Source: Arthrobacter sp. M4 (GTDB lineage Bacteria > Actinomycetota > Actinomycetes > Actinomycetales > Micrococcaceae). Taken from it: DNA of 64,000 bases. Positions 54,284 through 61,946 of this stretch are shown here, piece by piece. The first letter of the stretch is position 1. Each line of letters opens with the position of its first letter. The notes beneath the pieces were generated by a model. It worked only from the letters and a program-made list of their open reading frames with translations. It did no database searches and was not told the DNA's origin. The translations under genes and the position numbers were made by a program. Location of the stretch: assembly GCF_020251205.1 (NCBI RefSeq), contig NZ_JAIWYX010000001.1:496001-560000 (forward strand). The letters run 5' to 3'.

Positions 54284-54323
54284 CGACAACCACTCATCTG
54301 CTTCAAACAACACTGGAGGACTC

Positions 54324-55010
54324 GTGGCATTCGAAACCAAACCAAAGTTCGTTACGTTCGACATGAACGGAACGCTCATCAGATTCGCGATCAACGACAC
54401 GATGCGTGAGGTTCTGGGCGACCGGCTGCCTGCCGAGATCGCCGATGAGTACCTGCGGATCTGCAAGGCGTACCGGATCGACGAGTGCGTGGGCGCGTAT
54501 AAGCCGTTCCACCAGATCGTCGCCGACTCCATGGAGCGCGCCTCGCGCAAGGTCGGCCTCGAGTTCCGAGCCGACGAGGCGCGCGAGGTCTACGACCGGA
54601 TCCCCACATGGGGCCCCTACCCCGGCGTCACGGCGGCGCTGAACCGCCTCGCGGAGTCCGTCCCGCTGGTCATCATCACCAACAGCGACACCGCGGTCGC
54701 CGAGCAACTTGCGGCGAACCTCAAGGCCCCGTTCGAGGTCATCATCACGGCCGAGCAGATGGGCTGCTACAAGCCGCGCCTTGCTGCGTTCGAGTACATG
54801 TTCGACAAGCTCGGGGTTACGCCGGACGAGATCGTGCATGTCTCCGCCAGCCCCATGTACGACCACCGCTCCGCGGCCATCATGGGGATCGAGAAGAAGG
54901 TGTACGTCGACCGCGGTTTCGAGCACGACGAGCATTGGCTCGGCTACGAGCGCATCACCGACATCGCCGACCTCCCCGTCCTCTTCGGCTTGCCGCGTCC
55001 TACCGCCTGA
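54324..55010 (+). CDS. HAD-superfamily hydrolase, haloacid dehalogenase type II-like
   Basis: A 228-residue HAD protein, paralogue of the one at 32381. The nucleophile is Asp13 in VTFDMNGTLIRF (where dehalogenases have DAYGTL), followed by VIITNSDTAVAE, CYKPRLAAFEYMFDKL and HVSASPMYDHRSAAIMGI. Start GTG 54324, with GGAGGA upstream. It leads a rightward operon (HAD, RidA-like, DSD1-like, SDR, FAD oxidase) behind three operators. Substrate unknown; pairing with a DAO-type oxidase also occurs in the leftward operon. Confidence 0.88.
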   Translation: MAFETKPKFVTFDMNGTLIRFAINDTMREVLGDRLPAEIADEYLRICKAYRIDECVGAYKPFHQIVADSMERASRKVGLEFRADEAREVYDRIPTWGPYPGVTAALNRLAESVPLVIITNSDTAVAEQLAANLKAPFEVIITAEQMGCYKPRLAAFEYMFDKLGVTPDEIVHVSASPMYDHRSAAIMGIEKKVYVDRGFEHDEHWLGYERITDIADLPVLFGLPRPTA

Positions 55011-55053
55011 ACTGAGCAGCTGAGACGATGATCCGAAGCAAGGCGGTGACGGC

Positions 55054-55539
55054 ATGAACCTGCCTCTCCCCCAGACCGTGCGGGGTGAAACGGCCACAGA
55101 AAGGCTCCAAGCCCTCGGCTTGGAACTGCCCCATCTCGACGGGAACGCATACTTCGTCCACCACCGCGCGGCGGGCGAGAGCATCTACATTTCGGGCCAG
55201 CTGCCTTTCAAAGAAGGTGTGCTGCTGGGCCAGGGCATCGTCGGCCGGGACGTGGAGCTTGAGAGGGCCAAGGAGCTCGCCCGCCATGCAGCGCTGAATT
55301 GCCTCGCCGCTGCTGTTCAGGCGGTGGGAGACCTGGACCGGGTCCGGATCGTGCAGATGCTCGTCTTCGTGGCCAGCCCGCCCGACTTCGGTCTGCAGTC
55401 TCAGGTGGCCAACGCGGCCAGTGAACTGCTCATCGAGGTCTTGGGCGAGAACGGACGGCACGCCCGTACCGCGATCGGAGTCGCCGGGCTACCTCTCAAC
55501 ACCCCTGTAGAGATCCAGATGGTCTGCACGGCCGTTTAG
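55054..55539 (+). CDS. RidA/YjgF-like protein (UK114-like subgroup 1)
   Basis: A 161-residue member of the longer RidA-like subgroup: ERLQALGLELPHLDG, YISGQLPFKEGVLLGQGIVG, AALNCLAAAVQAVGDLDRV and GRHARTAIGVAGLPLNTPVEI. Classical RidA hydrolyses reactive enamines/imines released by PLP enzymes and amine oxidases. Here it sits between a HAD protein and a PLP enzyme, with a flavin oxidase later in the operon, which fits imine clean-up or a specific deaminase step. Confidence 0.9.
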   Translation: MNLPLPQTVRGETATERLQALGLELPHLDGNAYFVHHRAAGESIYISGQLPFKEGVLLGQGIVGRDVELERAKELARHAALNCLAAAVQAVGDLDRVRIVQMLVFVASPPDFGLQSQVANAASELLIEVLGENGRHARTAIGVAGLPLNTPVEIQMVCTAV

Positions 55540-55561
55540 GAAAAGGCAACGACGGCGGTGT

Positions 55562-55593
55562 TGTTCGGGATCCGCTGAGGCGGATCCCGAACA
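55562..55593 (+). terminator. Perfect 14-bp intra-operon hairpin
   Basis: TGTTCGGGATCCGC (55562-55575) pairs perfectly with 55580-55593 around TGAG, between the RidA-like and PLP-enzyme genes. No T tract follows. It could be a partial terminator or an mRNA-stability element, and could lower expression of downstream genes. Confidence 0.65.
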
Positions 55594-55660
55594 GCAGCAT
55601 TCGAGGAGGTCAGCATCGCCACCCTCGAACTTTCATAGACAGAATCATGAGGAGTACAGC

Positions 55661-56764
55661 GTGAACCGCATTCAACGAGCACTCGAGGCTCTCGTCGAGC
55701 GAGTTGACACCCCGGCGCCGATCGTGCTGGTCGACGTGATGCAGGACAACATCGACCGCATGCAGGGCTTCGCCGCCCAGCATGGTCTCGATGTCAGGCC
55801 ACATGTCAAGACGCACAAGTGTGTGGAGATCGGACGGCGCCAGGTTAAGGCCGGGGCGGTCGGAATCACTGCAGGCAATGTGGGTGAAGCCGAGGTCTTC
55901 GCCGCGGCGGGGTTCGACGACATCTTCATCGCCTACCCGATTTGGGTGGCTGGAACGAAGGGGCCGCGGATCCGCAGGCTGGCCGAGAACATCCGGCTGC
56001 GGGTCGGCGTCGACAACCTCGCAGCGATCAATGCCCTCGCGGACGCGATGGGAGAAGAACCTGACCGGCTGGAAGTGGTGATCGAGGTTGACTGTGGTGC
56101 CTTGCGTTCCGGTGCACCTGCCGAGGCCGCGGGCGAGCTCGCGGTCGCTGCCCGCAAGCGCGGCTTGGCACCGGTGGGTGTCTTCACCTACCCGGGCCAT
56201 GGCAGCTCCGGGCCTGACGCCCGCACGGGCGCGGCGCAGGACCAGGAAACCGCGCTCGCTATCGCGGTTCGCAGCCTCTCTGCCGTGGGCATCACCGCGG
56301 AAGTGGTCAGCGCCGGTTCCACACCCACCGTAAAGTTCGCAACTAACAACGTGATCACCGAAGTCCGGCCCGGCGAATACGTGTTCAACGACCTGAACAA
56401 CACCCGGCTCGGCGCCTGCACCGAAGATCAGATCGCCTTGTTCGTTGCCGGCACCGTGGTCAGCGACTGGGTCCCCCACCAGGTCATCCTCGACGTAGGC
56501 ACCAAGGTCCTCGGCCGCGAAGGCAGCCCTGAGCGCGGCTATGGTGGCATCTCCGGGACAACCGCCCTCCTCTCAAAGCTCAACGAGTACCACGGATTCC
56601 TTCCGCTGCCCGAGGGCTTCCGCCCGAGTGTCGGAACCGTGCTTCCGGTGGTTCCCAACCACGTCTGCCCGATTGTGGTCAATTTCGAGGAGTACATCGT
56701 CACCGACAGCACAGGTACGTCCCTGGAGCGGTGGCCGGTGGACGCCCGCGGATTCCTCAACTGA
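55661..56764 (+). CDS. DSD1-like PLP enzyme (D-threonine aldolase / D-serine dehydratase family)
   Basis: A 367-residue fold-type III PLP protein. Lys50 in RPHVKTHK is the expected Schiff-base residue. The C-terminal metal-binding domain shows VPNHVCPIVVNFEE, which supplies the His and Cys ligands of the zinc/manganese site in this family. Members cleave or dehydrate D-3-hydroxy-amino acids. It implies that a D-configured or beta-hydroxy amino acid is an intermediate of the second operon. Confidence 0.9.
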   Translation: MNRIQRALEALVERVDTPAPIVLVDVMQDNIDRMQGFAAQHGLDVRPHVKTHKCVEIGRRQVKAGAVGITAGNVGEAEVFAAAGFDDIFIAYPIWVAGTKGPRIRRLAENIRLRVGVDNLAAINALADAMGEEPDRLEVVIEVDCGALRSGAPAEAAGELAVAARKRGLAPVGVFTYPGHGSSGPDARTGAAQDQETALAIAVRSLSAVGITAEVVSAGSTPTVKFATNNVITEVRPGEYVFNDLNNTRLGACTEDQIALFVAGTVVSDWVPHQVILDVGTKVLGREGSPERGYGGISGTTALLSKLNEYHGFLPLPEGFRPSVGTVLPVVPNHVCPIVVNFEEYIVTDSTGTSLERWPVDARGFLN

Positions 56765-56835
56765 TCGGTCCGGATCGGGAATCTCCCAGCGAAGCACACA
56801 AACCAAGCAAGGTACCCCATGAAGGAATATCTGAT

Positions 56836-57570
56836 ATGAGACTTGATAAAGTCACGGCCCTAGTGACGGGCGCCAACAGCGGAATCGGAAGGGAAGTAAG
56901 TTCCCACTTCCGGCGCGAAGGCGCTCGACTACTGCTCACCGGCCGCAAGGAGCAATTCGACGGCGCGCAGCCTGACGACCTGTACGTTCCCGGAGACCTC
57001 AACGACGAGGCGTTCGTCGAAAGCCTCGCCCGCCAGGCCGCCGAATCCTTCGGCACCGTCGACGTCGTCGTCCTTAACCACGGCCTGCAGGTCAGCGGCC
57101 CGCTTACTGAAATGGCCTACGAAGACGCTAAGAACGTAATCCACAGCAACCTGCTCAGCGCGTTCCTCGTAATGAAGCACTTCGCCCCGTTGATGCCCGC
57201 CGCGGGAGGCTCGTTCGTCTTAGTCAGTTCACGGCTCGGAATGGTCGGCAAGCCCGATGAAGTCTTGTACTCCGCAGCTAAAGGTGGCCTCATCATGCTT
57301 GCCAAGGGTGCAGCGATCGAGTGGGCTGAGCGGAACATCCGCGTGAACGTCGTCGCTCCGGGCCTGACCGCCACCCCGATCATCGAAGCTTCCTTCCAGC
57401 GCAGGGAAGACCCCGAGGCCTACCGCCGCCAGCGCGAGGGACAGATCCCGCTCCAGCGCCTCGCAACACCCAAAGAGGTCGCAGACGCCATTCTCTTCAT
57501 GGCGTCGTCGGAATCCTCGTACATCACCGGAGCGGTCCTTCCCGTCGACGGTGGATACACAGCGTTCTAA
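56836..57570 (+). CDS. SDR-family oxidoreductase
   Basis: A 244-residue short-chain dehydrogenase with TGANSGIG (11-18), Tyr145 and Lys149 (YSAAK) and Ser131/132. NNAG is replaced by LNHG. The 3-oxoacyl reductase/glucose dehydrogenase-like ending SSYITGAVLPVDGGYT is present. ATG 56836 is preceded by AAGGAA; a frame from 56731 overlaps the previous gene. Fourth in the operon; it probably oxidises or reduces a hydroxyl/keto group of the same intermediate. Confidence 0.92.
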   Translation: MRLDKVTALVTGANSGIGREVSSHFRREGARLLLTGRKEQFDGAQPDDLYVPGDLNDEAFVESLARQAAESFGTVDVVVLNHGLQVSGPLTEMAYEDAKNVIHSNLLSAFLVMKHFAPLMPAAGGSFVLVSSRLGMVGKPDEVLYSAAKGGLIMLAKGAAIEWAERNIRVNVVAPGLTATPIIEASFQRREDPEAYRRQREGQIPLQRLATPKEVADAILFMASSESSYITGAVLPVDGGYTAF

Positions 57571-57675
57571 GCATCACCGATGTTGCGGAGGCGGCCGGTA
57601 AGCCTGGCCATGGCTCTCTAGACGAGGCCCCGCCGTCCTATTAGCTCAACGGTTCCCACACAAAGAAGGACAACA

Positions 57676-59082
57676 ATGACAGCCCTTGCAGCAGCACCCC
57701 GAAACGGAGAGCTCGGTTTCTGGATGGTCGGACTCGCGGACAAGAGGACCTCGTACCCCCGCTTCACCGGCGACGACTCAGTAGACCTGGCCATTATTGG
57801 CGGCGGTTACACGGGACTATGGGCAGCGTACTTCGCAAAGAAGCTCGAGCCCTCACTCTCGGTCGCGGTTTTTGAAGCAGAACAGATTGGCTACGGCGCA
57901 TCCGGCCGGAACGGCGGTTGGCTTTCTGCGATGCCTGCAGGTAACCGTGCCAAGTTTGCCCGCGCATCCGAAGGCGGCGTTGAGGCGAGCCGCGCCTTGC
58001 AGCAGGAGTTTGTCGCCGGCGTCGACGCTGTCCTGGACATTCTTCAGGCCGAAGGCATTGATGCGGATCAGAAGAAGAGCGGCGCGCTGGTGGCTGCGCA
58101 CACGAAGGCGGGGCTTGGCCGGCTGGTTGCCAGGCGTGATGCCGACTGGAAGTACGGGTTGAGCGAAGACGATGTCTATCTGATAGGCCGTGATGAGTTC
58201 CAGAAGGAAATCAACATCTCCACCGTCCACGGCGGCCTCGTCTACAAGCACTGCGCCCGGCTGCAACCGGCCAAACTCGTCCACGGTCTCGCTGACACCC
58301 TCACTTCCATGGGAGTGAGCATCTACGAGGGCAGCCGGGTAGGCAGCATCGACGGCAAGACCCTCACTCTAGACAGCGGACGGATGACTGCGGCCAAGAC
58401 GTTCGTCTGCACCGAGGGTTATTCCGGACAACTGCTTGGCAGCAGGAGCCTGATACCGATCAATTCTTCGATGATCGTGACCAAGCCGCTGTCGGACGAG
58501 GCGTGGCAGCAGATTGGCTGGAAGGGGCCGCAGTGCCTAAGCGACTCCGCGCACACCTTCATCTATGCACAGCGAACAGCGGACGGCCGCATCGCCATCG
58601 GTGGCCGGGGCAAGCCCTACCGTTACGGCTCCGGGACGGGGGGCGCCGGTGCCACTGCCCAGTCCACCATTGACCTCCTTTCCACCAAGCTTCGCACCTT
58701 CTTCCCGGACACCAACTTCGAAGTGGACCATGCCTGGTCCGGAGTTCTGGGCGTTACGCGTGACTGGAACGGCGGCGTGCAATGGGACCAAGCGTCCGGA
58801 TTCGGGTCTTCGACCGGTTACGCAGGACACGGCGTTACCGCGGCTTACCTAGGCGGCAGGACCCTGGCGGAACTGGCCTTCGAACGGAAGACGCAACGAA
58901 CGTCACTTCCCTGGGTGGGGTACCGCGCACCGAAGTGGGAACCCGAGCCCATCCGCTGGCTAGGCGTTCACGGCATGTACCGGCTATTCGGAGTTGCTGA
59001 CCAGTGGGAAGAGCGCAGGGACTCCACCAAGACCTCACTCCTGGCCAGGTTCGGTAGCAGGCTCGCTGGACTTCACGAATAG
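57676..59082 (+). CDS. FAD-dependent amine oxidase-like protein (DAO family)
   Basis: A 468-residue flavoprotein with VDLAIIGGGYTGLWAAYFAK (about 36-55), IGYGASGRNGGWLSAMPAG, and a C-terminal GYAGHGVTAAYLGGRTLAEL. It belongs to the same broad PuuB/DAO group as the protein at 31074 but is longer and only distantly similar. It would oxidise an amine or amino acid, with the RidA-like protein handling the imine. Last gene of the second operon; the decayed third block starts about 150 bases later. Confidence 0.9.
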   Translation: MTALAAAPRNGELGFWMVGLADKRTSYPRFTGDDSVDLAIIGGGYTGLWAAYFAKKLEPSLSVAVFEAEQIGYGASGRNGGWLSAMPAGNRAKFARASEGGVEASRALQQEFVAGVDAVLDILQAEGIDADQKKSGALVAAHTKAGLGRLVARRDADWKYGLSEDDVYLIGRDEFQKEINISTVHGGLVYKHCARLQPAKLVHGLADTLTSMGVSIYEGSRVGSIDGKTLTLDSGRMTAAKTFVCTEGYSGQLLGSRSLIPINSSMIVTKPLSDEAWQQIGWKGPQCLSDSAHTFIYAQRTADGRIAIGGRGKPYRYGSGTGGAGATAQSTIDLLSTKLRTFFPDTNFEVDHAWSGVLGVTRDWNGGVQWDQASGFGSSTGYAGHGVTAAYLGGRTLAELAFERKTQRTSLPWVGYRAPKWEPEPIRWLGVHGMYRLFGVADQWEERRDSTKTSLLARFGSRLAGLHE

Positions 59083-59230
59083 TGGGGGCTCCACGGGGCC
59101 ATCAGGATCGACTAGTACTACACAGCTCGCCCGAGCTGAACACCAATACATCGACTCCGATCAGTAACGAAACAGCCCGTCAGTTGTCGGACGGATCAAC
59201 TGCATCGAAGCCCATTCGAAGGGAAGCATC

Positions 59231-59347
59231 ATGAAAACCATCAACAAACTTCAGACCCCAACGGCAGGGCTCGCCGTCGTAATGGGAGTGAGTGCCTGTG
59301 GCAGCGCAGAGCCCCGTACCCAGGCTTTCCTCGAGAAAGTGCTCTGA
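59231..59347 (+). pseudogene. In-frame fusion relic: binding-protein signal peptide joined to ATPase tail
   Basis: A 38-codon open frame. Residues 1-27 (MKTINKLQTPTAGLAVVMGV then SACGSAE) match the signal peptide and lipobox of the binding protein at 33470, with the lipid Cys again at position 23. Residues 28-38 ([11 protein letters not shown]) are the last residues of the transporter ATPase. The leader GAAGGGAAGCATC is also retained. About 2.5 kb (most of the binding protein, the permease, most of the ATPase) was lost without breaking the frame, and the oxidase ATG still follows one base after the stop. It could be expressed as a small lipopeptide. Confidence 0.88.
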
Positions 59348-59348
59348 A

Positions 59349-60515
59349 ATGACAGACGGAAAACTCGCAGTCATCGGCCTGGGCAGCATCGGAAGCATGG
59401 CCCTGTGGCAAGCCTCCCGCCTGTCCGACTCCGTGGTAGGTTTTGAGGCCGCCACCCCCGCCCACGGCCGCAGCGCTGTGGGCGGGGACACCCGCCTCTT
59501 CCGCATGATCTACCGCGGCAACCCCGGCTACTACCCCATCCTCGAACGCTCCCGCAGCCTCTGGGCAGAACTCGAAGCCGAAACCGGCCAAAACATCCTG
59601 ACGCGCTGCGGCGGCCTCTCCATCGGTACCGCAGACGGCCCCTACATCCGCAGCATCCTGGAAACCACCCGGCTCACCGGAGCCGAACACCAGATCCTCA
59701 ACCACGAGGAACTGGCCGCACGCTACCCCCAGCACAACCTCCGGCCCCACGACATCGCCATCTACGACCCGAACGCCGGAGCCCTGCGCACCGACCGCGC
59801 CGTCACCGCCGCCATCGCGGCCGCCGAAGCGAACGGAGCCACCGTCCGCAGGAACACCCGCGTGGACAGCGTCCGGGAGACGAACGACGGCGTGATTGTC
59901 ACTTCCGGCGACAAGTCCTGGACCTTCGACAACGCCATCATCGCCTCCGGCGGCTGGTCCAACAGGCTCATGCCCGACCACCTCAAAGCCGCCACCGAAA
60001 CCAAACGGATCTTCCTGACCTGGTTCGTCGCCAAGGACGCCTCAGAGTTCTCACCCGAGAAATTCCCCGTCTTCAGCCGAATCTATGACGACCGCTCCAT
60101 GTACGGCGCCCCCGCCGTCGACGGCGTCACCGTCAAAGCAACCCTGGACGGCCGCGGACGCCCCACGCCCAACCCCGACACAGTCCCCCGCGACCTCACC
60201 CCCGCAGAAATCAACGAAACCACAGAAACCGTCACCGAATTCTTCCCCGGACTCATCCCAAACATCGTCCGCACCGACGCCTTCCCCGACCTCTTCACCA
60301 AGGACACCAATCCGTTGTTGGGCTGGCTCAGCGAGTCAAGGAGGGTTTACTGCGCCACAGGCTTCTCCGGAGGCGGATTCAAGAATGCCACCGGGTATGG
60401 GGAGATTGCTGCTCAAGAGGCCTTGGGTAGGCGCGCCTTCGAAGGCCTCAATTTCGTGCGACCACAACGCTTTACCTCGCTAGTGACCATCGACAGCACA
60501 CGGCAGGAGAAGTGA
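59349..60515 (+). CDS. Sarcosine/N-methyltryptophan oxidase-like flavoenzyme (copy 2)
   Basis: A 388-residue paralogue of the oxidase at 36104 with the same GLGSIG, GFSGGGFKNATGYG and a DLFT motif instead of the CMYT flavin-linking Cys. Ten extra C-terminal residues follow the shared FVRPxRF. The start is ATG 59349, one base after the fusion relic, so ribosomes finishing the relic may reinitiate here. DNA identity with copy 1 is uneven: the middle holds a run of nearly 150 identical bases, while both ends differ at many codons. Confidence 0.92.
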   Translation: MTDGKLAVIGLGSIGSMALWQASRLSDSVVGFEAATPAHGRSAVGGDTRLFRMIYRGNPGYYPILERSRSLWAELEAETGQNILTRCGGLSIGTADGPYIRSILETTRLTGAEHQILNHEELAARYPQHNLRPHDIAIYDPNAGALRTDRAVTAAIAAAEANGATVRRNTRVDSVRETNDGVIVTSGDKSWTFDNAIIASGGWSNRLMPDHLKAATETKRIFLTWFVAKDASEFSPEKFPVFSRIYDDRSMYGAPAVDGVTVKATLDGRGRPTPNPDTVPRDLTPAEINETTETVTEFFPGLIPNIVRTDAFPDLFTKDTNPLLGWLSESRRVYCATGFSGGGFKNATGYGEIAAQEALGRRAFEGLNFVRPQRFTSLVTIDSTRQEK

Positions 60516-60547
60516 AGCCGCGGCAAATCACGACACACTTCGCTGGT

Positions 60548-60695
60548 GCCAAGCGATCTGGTCTGGGACGCGAAGGCGGCAAGGTTGGTATCGAAGAGTT
60601 TCTCGAAATCAATAACCCGCAATTGCTGTTTGACGAATATGTAGTATGCGTTCGCTGAAATGAGGGCTGTTAATGCCCGCAACGAAAGGATAATT
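60548..60695 (+). pseudogene. Relic of semialdehyde-dehydrogenase C-terminus plus GntR start
   Basis: The frame reads AKRSGLGREGGKVGIEEFLE, the C-terminal end of the dehydrogenase at 38603 (SGLGREGGKIGIEEFLE). One base is then lost relative to that gene, so the tail shifts and ends later at 60656. The following DNA (CGCTGAAATGAGGG... ATG at 60673) lines up with the leader and start of the GntR gene at 40097 but stops after six codons (MPATKG). The aminotransferase and the rest of both genes are gone. Confidence 0.8.
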
Positions 60696-60767
60696 GCACC
60701 AGAAGGGTTCCATGAACCCACAACTCAAAACTGACCGGGAAATTCAGGCCCAATCGACTGGGCCTGA

Positions 60768-60785
60768 ACAATCGACAATCGACAA
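60768..60785. promoter_or_regulatory. Degenerate GntR-type operator repeat
   Basis: ACAATCGACAATCGACAA: two overlapping ATCGACAA half-sites, 12 bases before the GntR ATG. The same half-site pattern recurs at 21041, 54250 and 54278. It suggests autoregulation of the GntR gene. Confidence 0.55.
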
Positions 60786-60797
60786 AGAAGGGACGGG

Positions 60798-61442
60798 ATG
60801 GAACCCACGTTCAAGTGGCAGGCGCAGCGTACGACGACGCCAGATGGCGTCTACGCTGTTCTGCGCACAGCCATCCTCGACGGCACTCTGCCTCCAGGTG
60901 GACAGCTTCGGGAGGTACACATCGCCACAGACCTCGGAATTAGCCGGTCTCCGCTGCGTGAGGCAATGACCCGGCTGGAGGAGGAAGGCTTGATCGTCAA
61001 GATCCCCTTCCGTGGGTCGTTCGTCGTGAAGGTAAGCGCCCGGGAGGTCGCCGAGATTGCATCAGTCCGCCTGCTTGTCGAACCTTATGCGGCTGAGCTC
61101 TCTGCTGAAGCGTTGTGTGGACCTGAGCGGCCGCTGTTGATGCAAACCATCGAGGAACTCCACCAGGCCACAGAGAAGAATGACATTCCGGCGAGCATCG
61201 ACGCGCACTTGCGCTTTCACAGGCTGTTCTATGACTTCTCAGGGAACAGCGTGCTACAGAATCTTTGGAATAGCTGGGAGACAAAGCTGCGGCTATACCT
61301 CGCAGTCGACCATCGCACTTACAGCGATCTCCATGCCATTGCCGTTGAGCACCAGAGGCTGGCCGAGCTTGCTTTGGAGGGCGACATCGACAGGTTCCGG
61401 CGGGAATTGGCCACCCATTTCCAAACGGCCCTGCAAGCCTAA
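60798..61442 (+). CDS. GntR-family regulator, FCD domain (third, divergent type)
   Basis: A 214-residue FadR-subfamily regulator: HTH with VYAVLRTAILDGTLPPGGQL and GISRSPLREAMTRLEEEGL, then an FCD bundle (IDAHLRFHRLFYDFSGN, VEHQRLAELALEGD). It is not a close copy of the 40097/43915 pair. GAAGGGACGGG precedes the ATG. Its own promoter carries the operator half-sites, so it is a candidate master regulator of the island. Confidence 0.93.
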   Translation: MEPTFKWQAQRTTTPDGVYAVLRTAILDGTLPPGGQLREVHIATDLGISRSPLREAMTRLEEEGLIVKIPFRGSFVVKVSAREVAEIASVRLLVEPYAAELSAEALCGPERPLLMQTIEELHQATEKNDIPASIDAHLRFHRLFYDFSGNSVLQNLWNSWETKLRLYLAVDHRTYSDLHAIAVEHQRLAELALEGDIDRFRRELATHFQTALQA

Positions 61443-61664
61443 CGCTGAGTGCCGTAGCTCCCCGAAGAGTTCCTGTCATGACAAGAAAATTCGTGAAGGC
61501 CTTGTAGCGCTCCCCCACGGCCTCTCCGGGCCCTCAGCCCAGCGGGGACTCCGTTAATGTCGCCGTCAGTCCAGTGACCGAAAAGCATGCCGACAGGGGC
61601 ACTGGGCTATAACCTGGCCCATGGGAAACTGGCTAAAACGTCAGGAAGCCGGATAGCCTCCCCG

Positions 61665-61946
61665 TCACTGCCCTGGTTCGAGTTGGCCGATGCTATCGCA
61701 AAGATCAATAGCTACACGTGCAGCGGCGGAGATGGAGTCGGGGCTTTCTGGTCCCCGCGAGCCGGCAGCATAGCCGACTAAAAAGGCTGTGACCGGTGCA
61801 GCAGCATGGGTAATCGAGTCCGCTGACCTACGGGCGAGCTCCAGGAGCATCTCGTGATCGATGTTTAAATCGGGGATCTGCAACGCTTGGGCGAGATCAC
61901 GGCTCCACTTCTCCAATGCTTGGAATTCCGCGTCACTGGTCGGCAT
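61665..61946 (-). CDS. DUF6457-type small protein
   Basis: A 93-residue protein reading LEKWSRDLAQALQIPDLNID and then ITHAAAPVTAFLVGYAAGSRG. This is the pattern of the small DUF6457 domain, which in relatives is free-standing or fused to molybdenum-cofactor guanylyltransferase (MobA). It may assist molybdenum-cofactor handling. AAGGGAG lies 7 bases before the ATG at 61946. No other Mo-cofactor gene is seen in the window. Confidence 0.75.
   Translation of the reverse strand: MPTSDAEFQALEKWSRDLAQALQIPDLNIDHEMLLELARRSADSITHAAAPVTAFLVGYAAGSRGPESPDSISAAARVAIDLCDSIGQLEPGQ

Larger units (their letters stand above)
53671..54323. other. Intergenic region carrying riboswitch, terminator and operators
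   Basis: About 650 bases between the cupin and HAD genes. It contains, in order, a TPP riboswitch, a terminator and three GntR-type operators. No thiamin gene or relic of one was recognised between them. Confidence 0.6.
60516..60797. other. Decayed remainder of the third block
   Basis: No intact gene. It holds the dehydrogenase tail and GntR leader relics at 60548-60695, then the operator repeat in front of the GntR gene. Confidence 0.7.

Noticed and set aside
33470..60695. Insertion sequences as the cause of the block duplications
   Set aside because: I found no transposase frame, terminal inverted repeat or target duplication at the block ends. Homologous recombination between copies explains the pattern without a mobile element.
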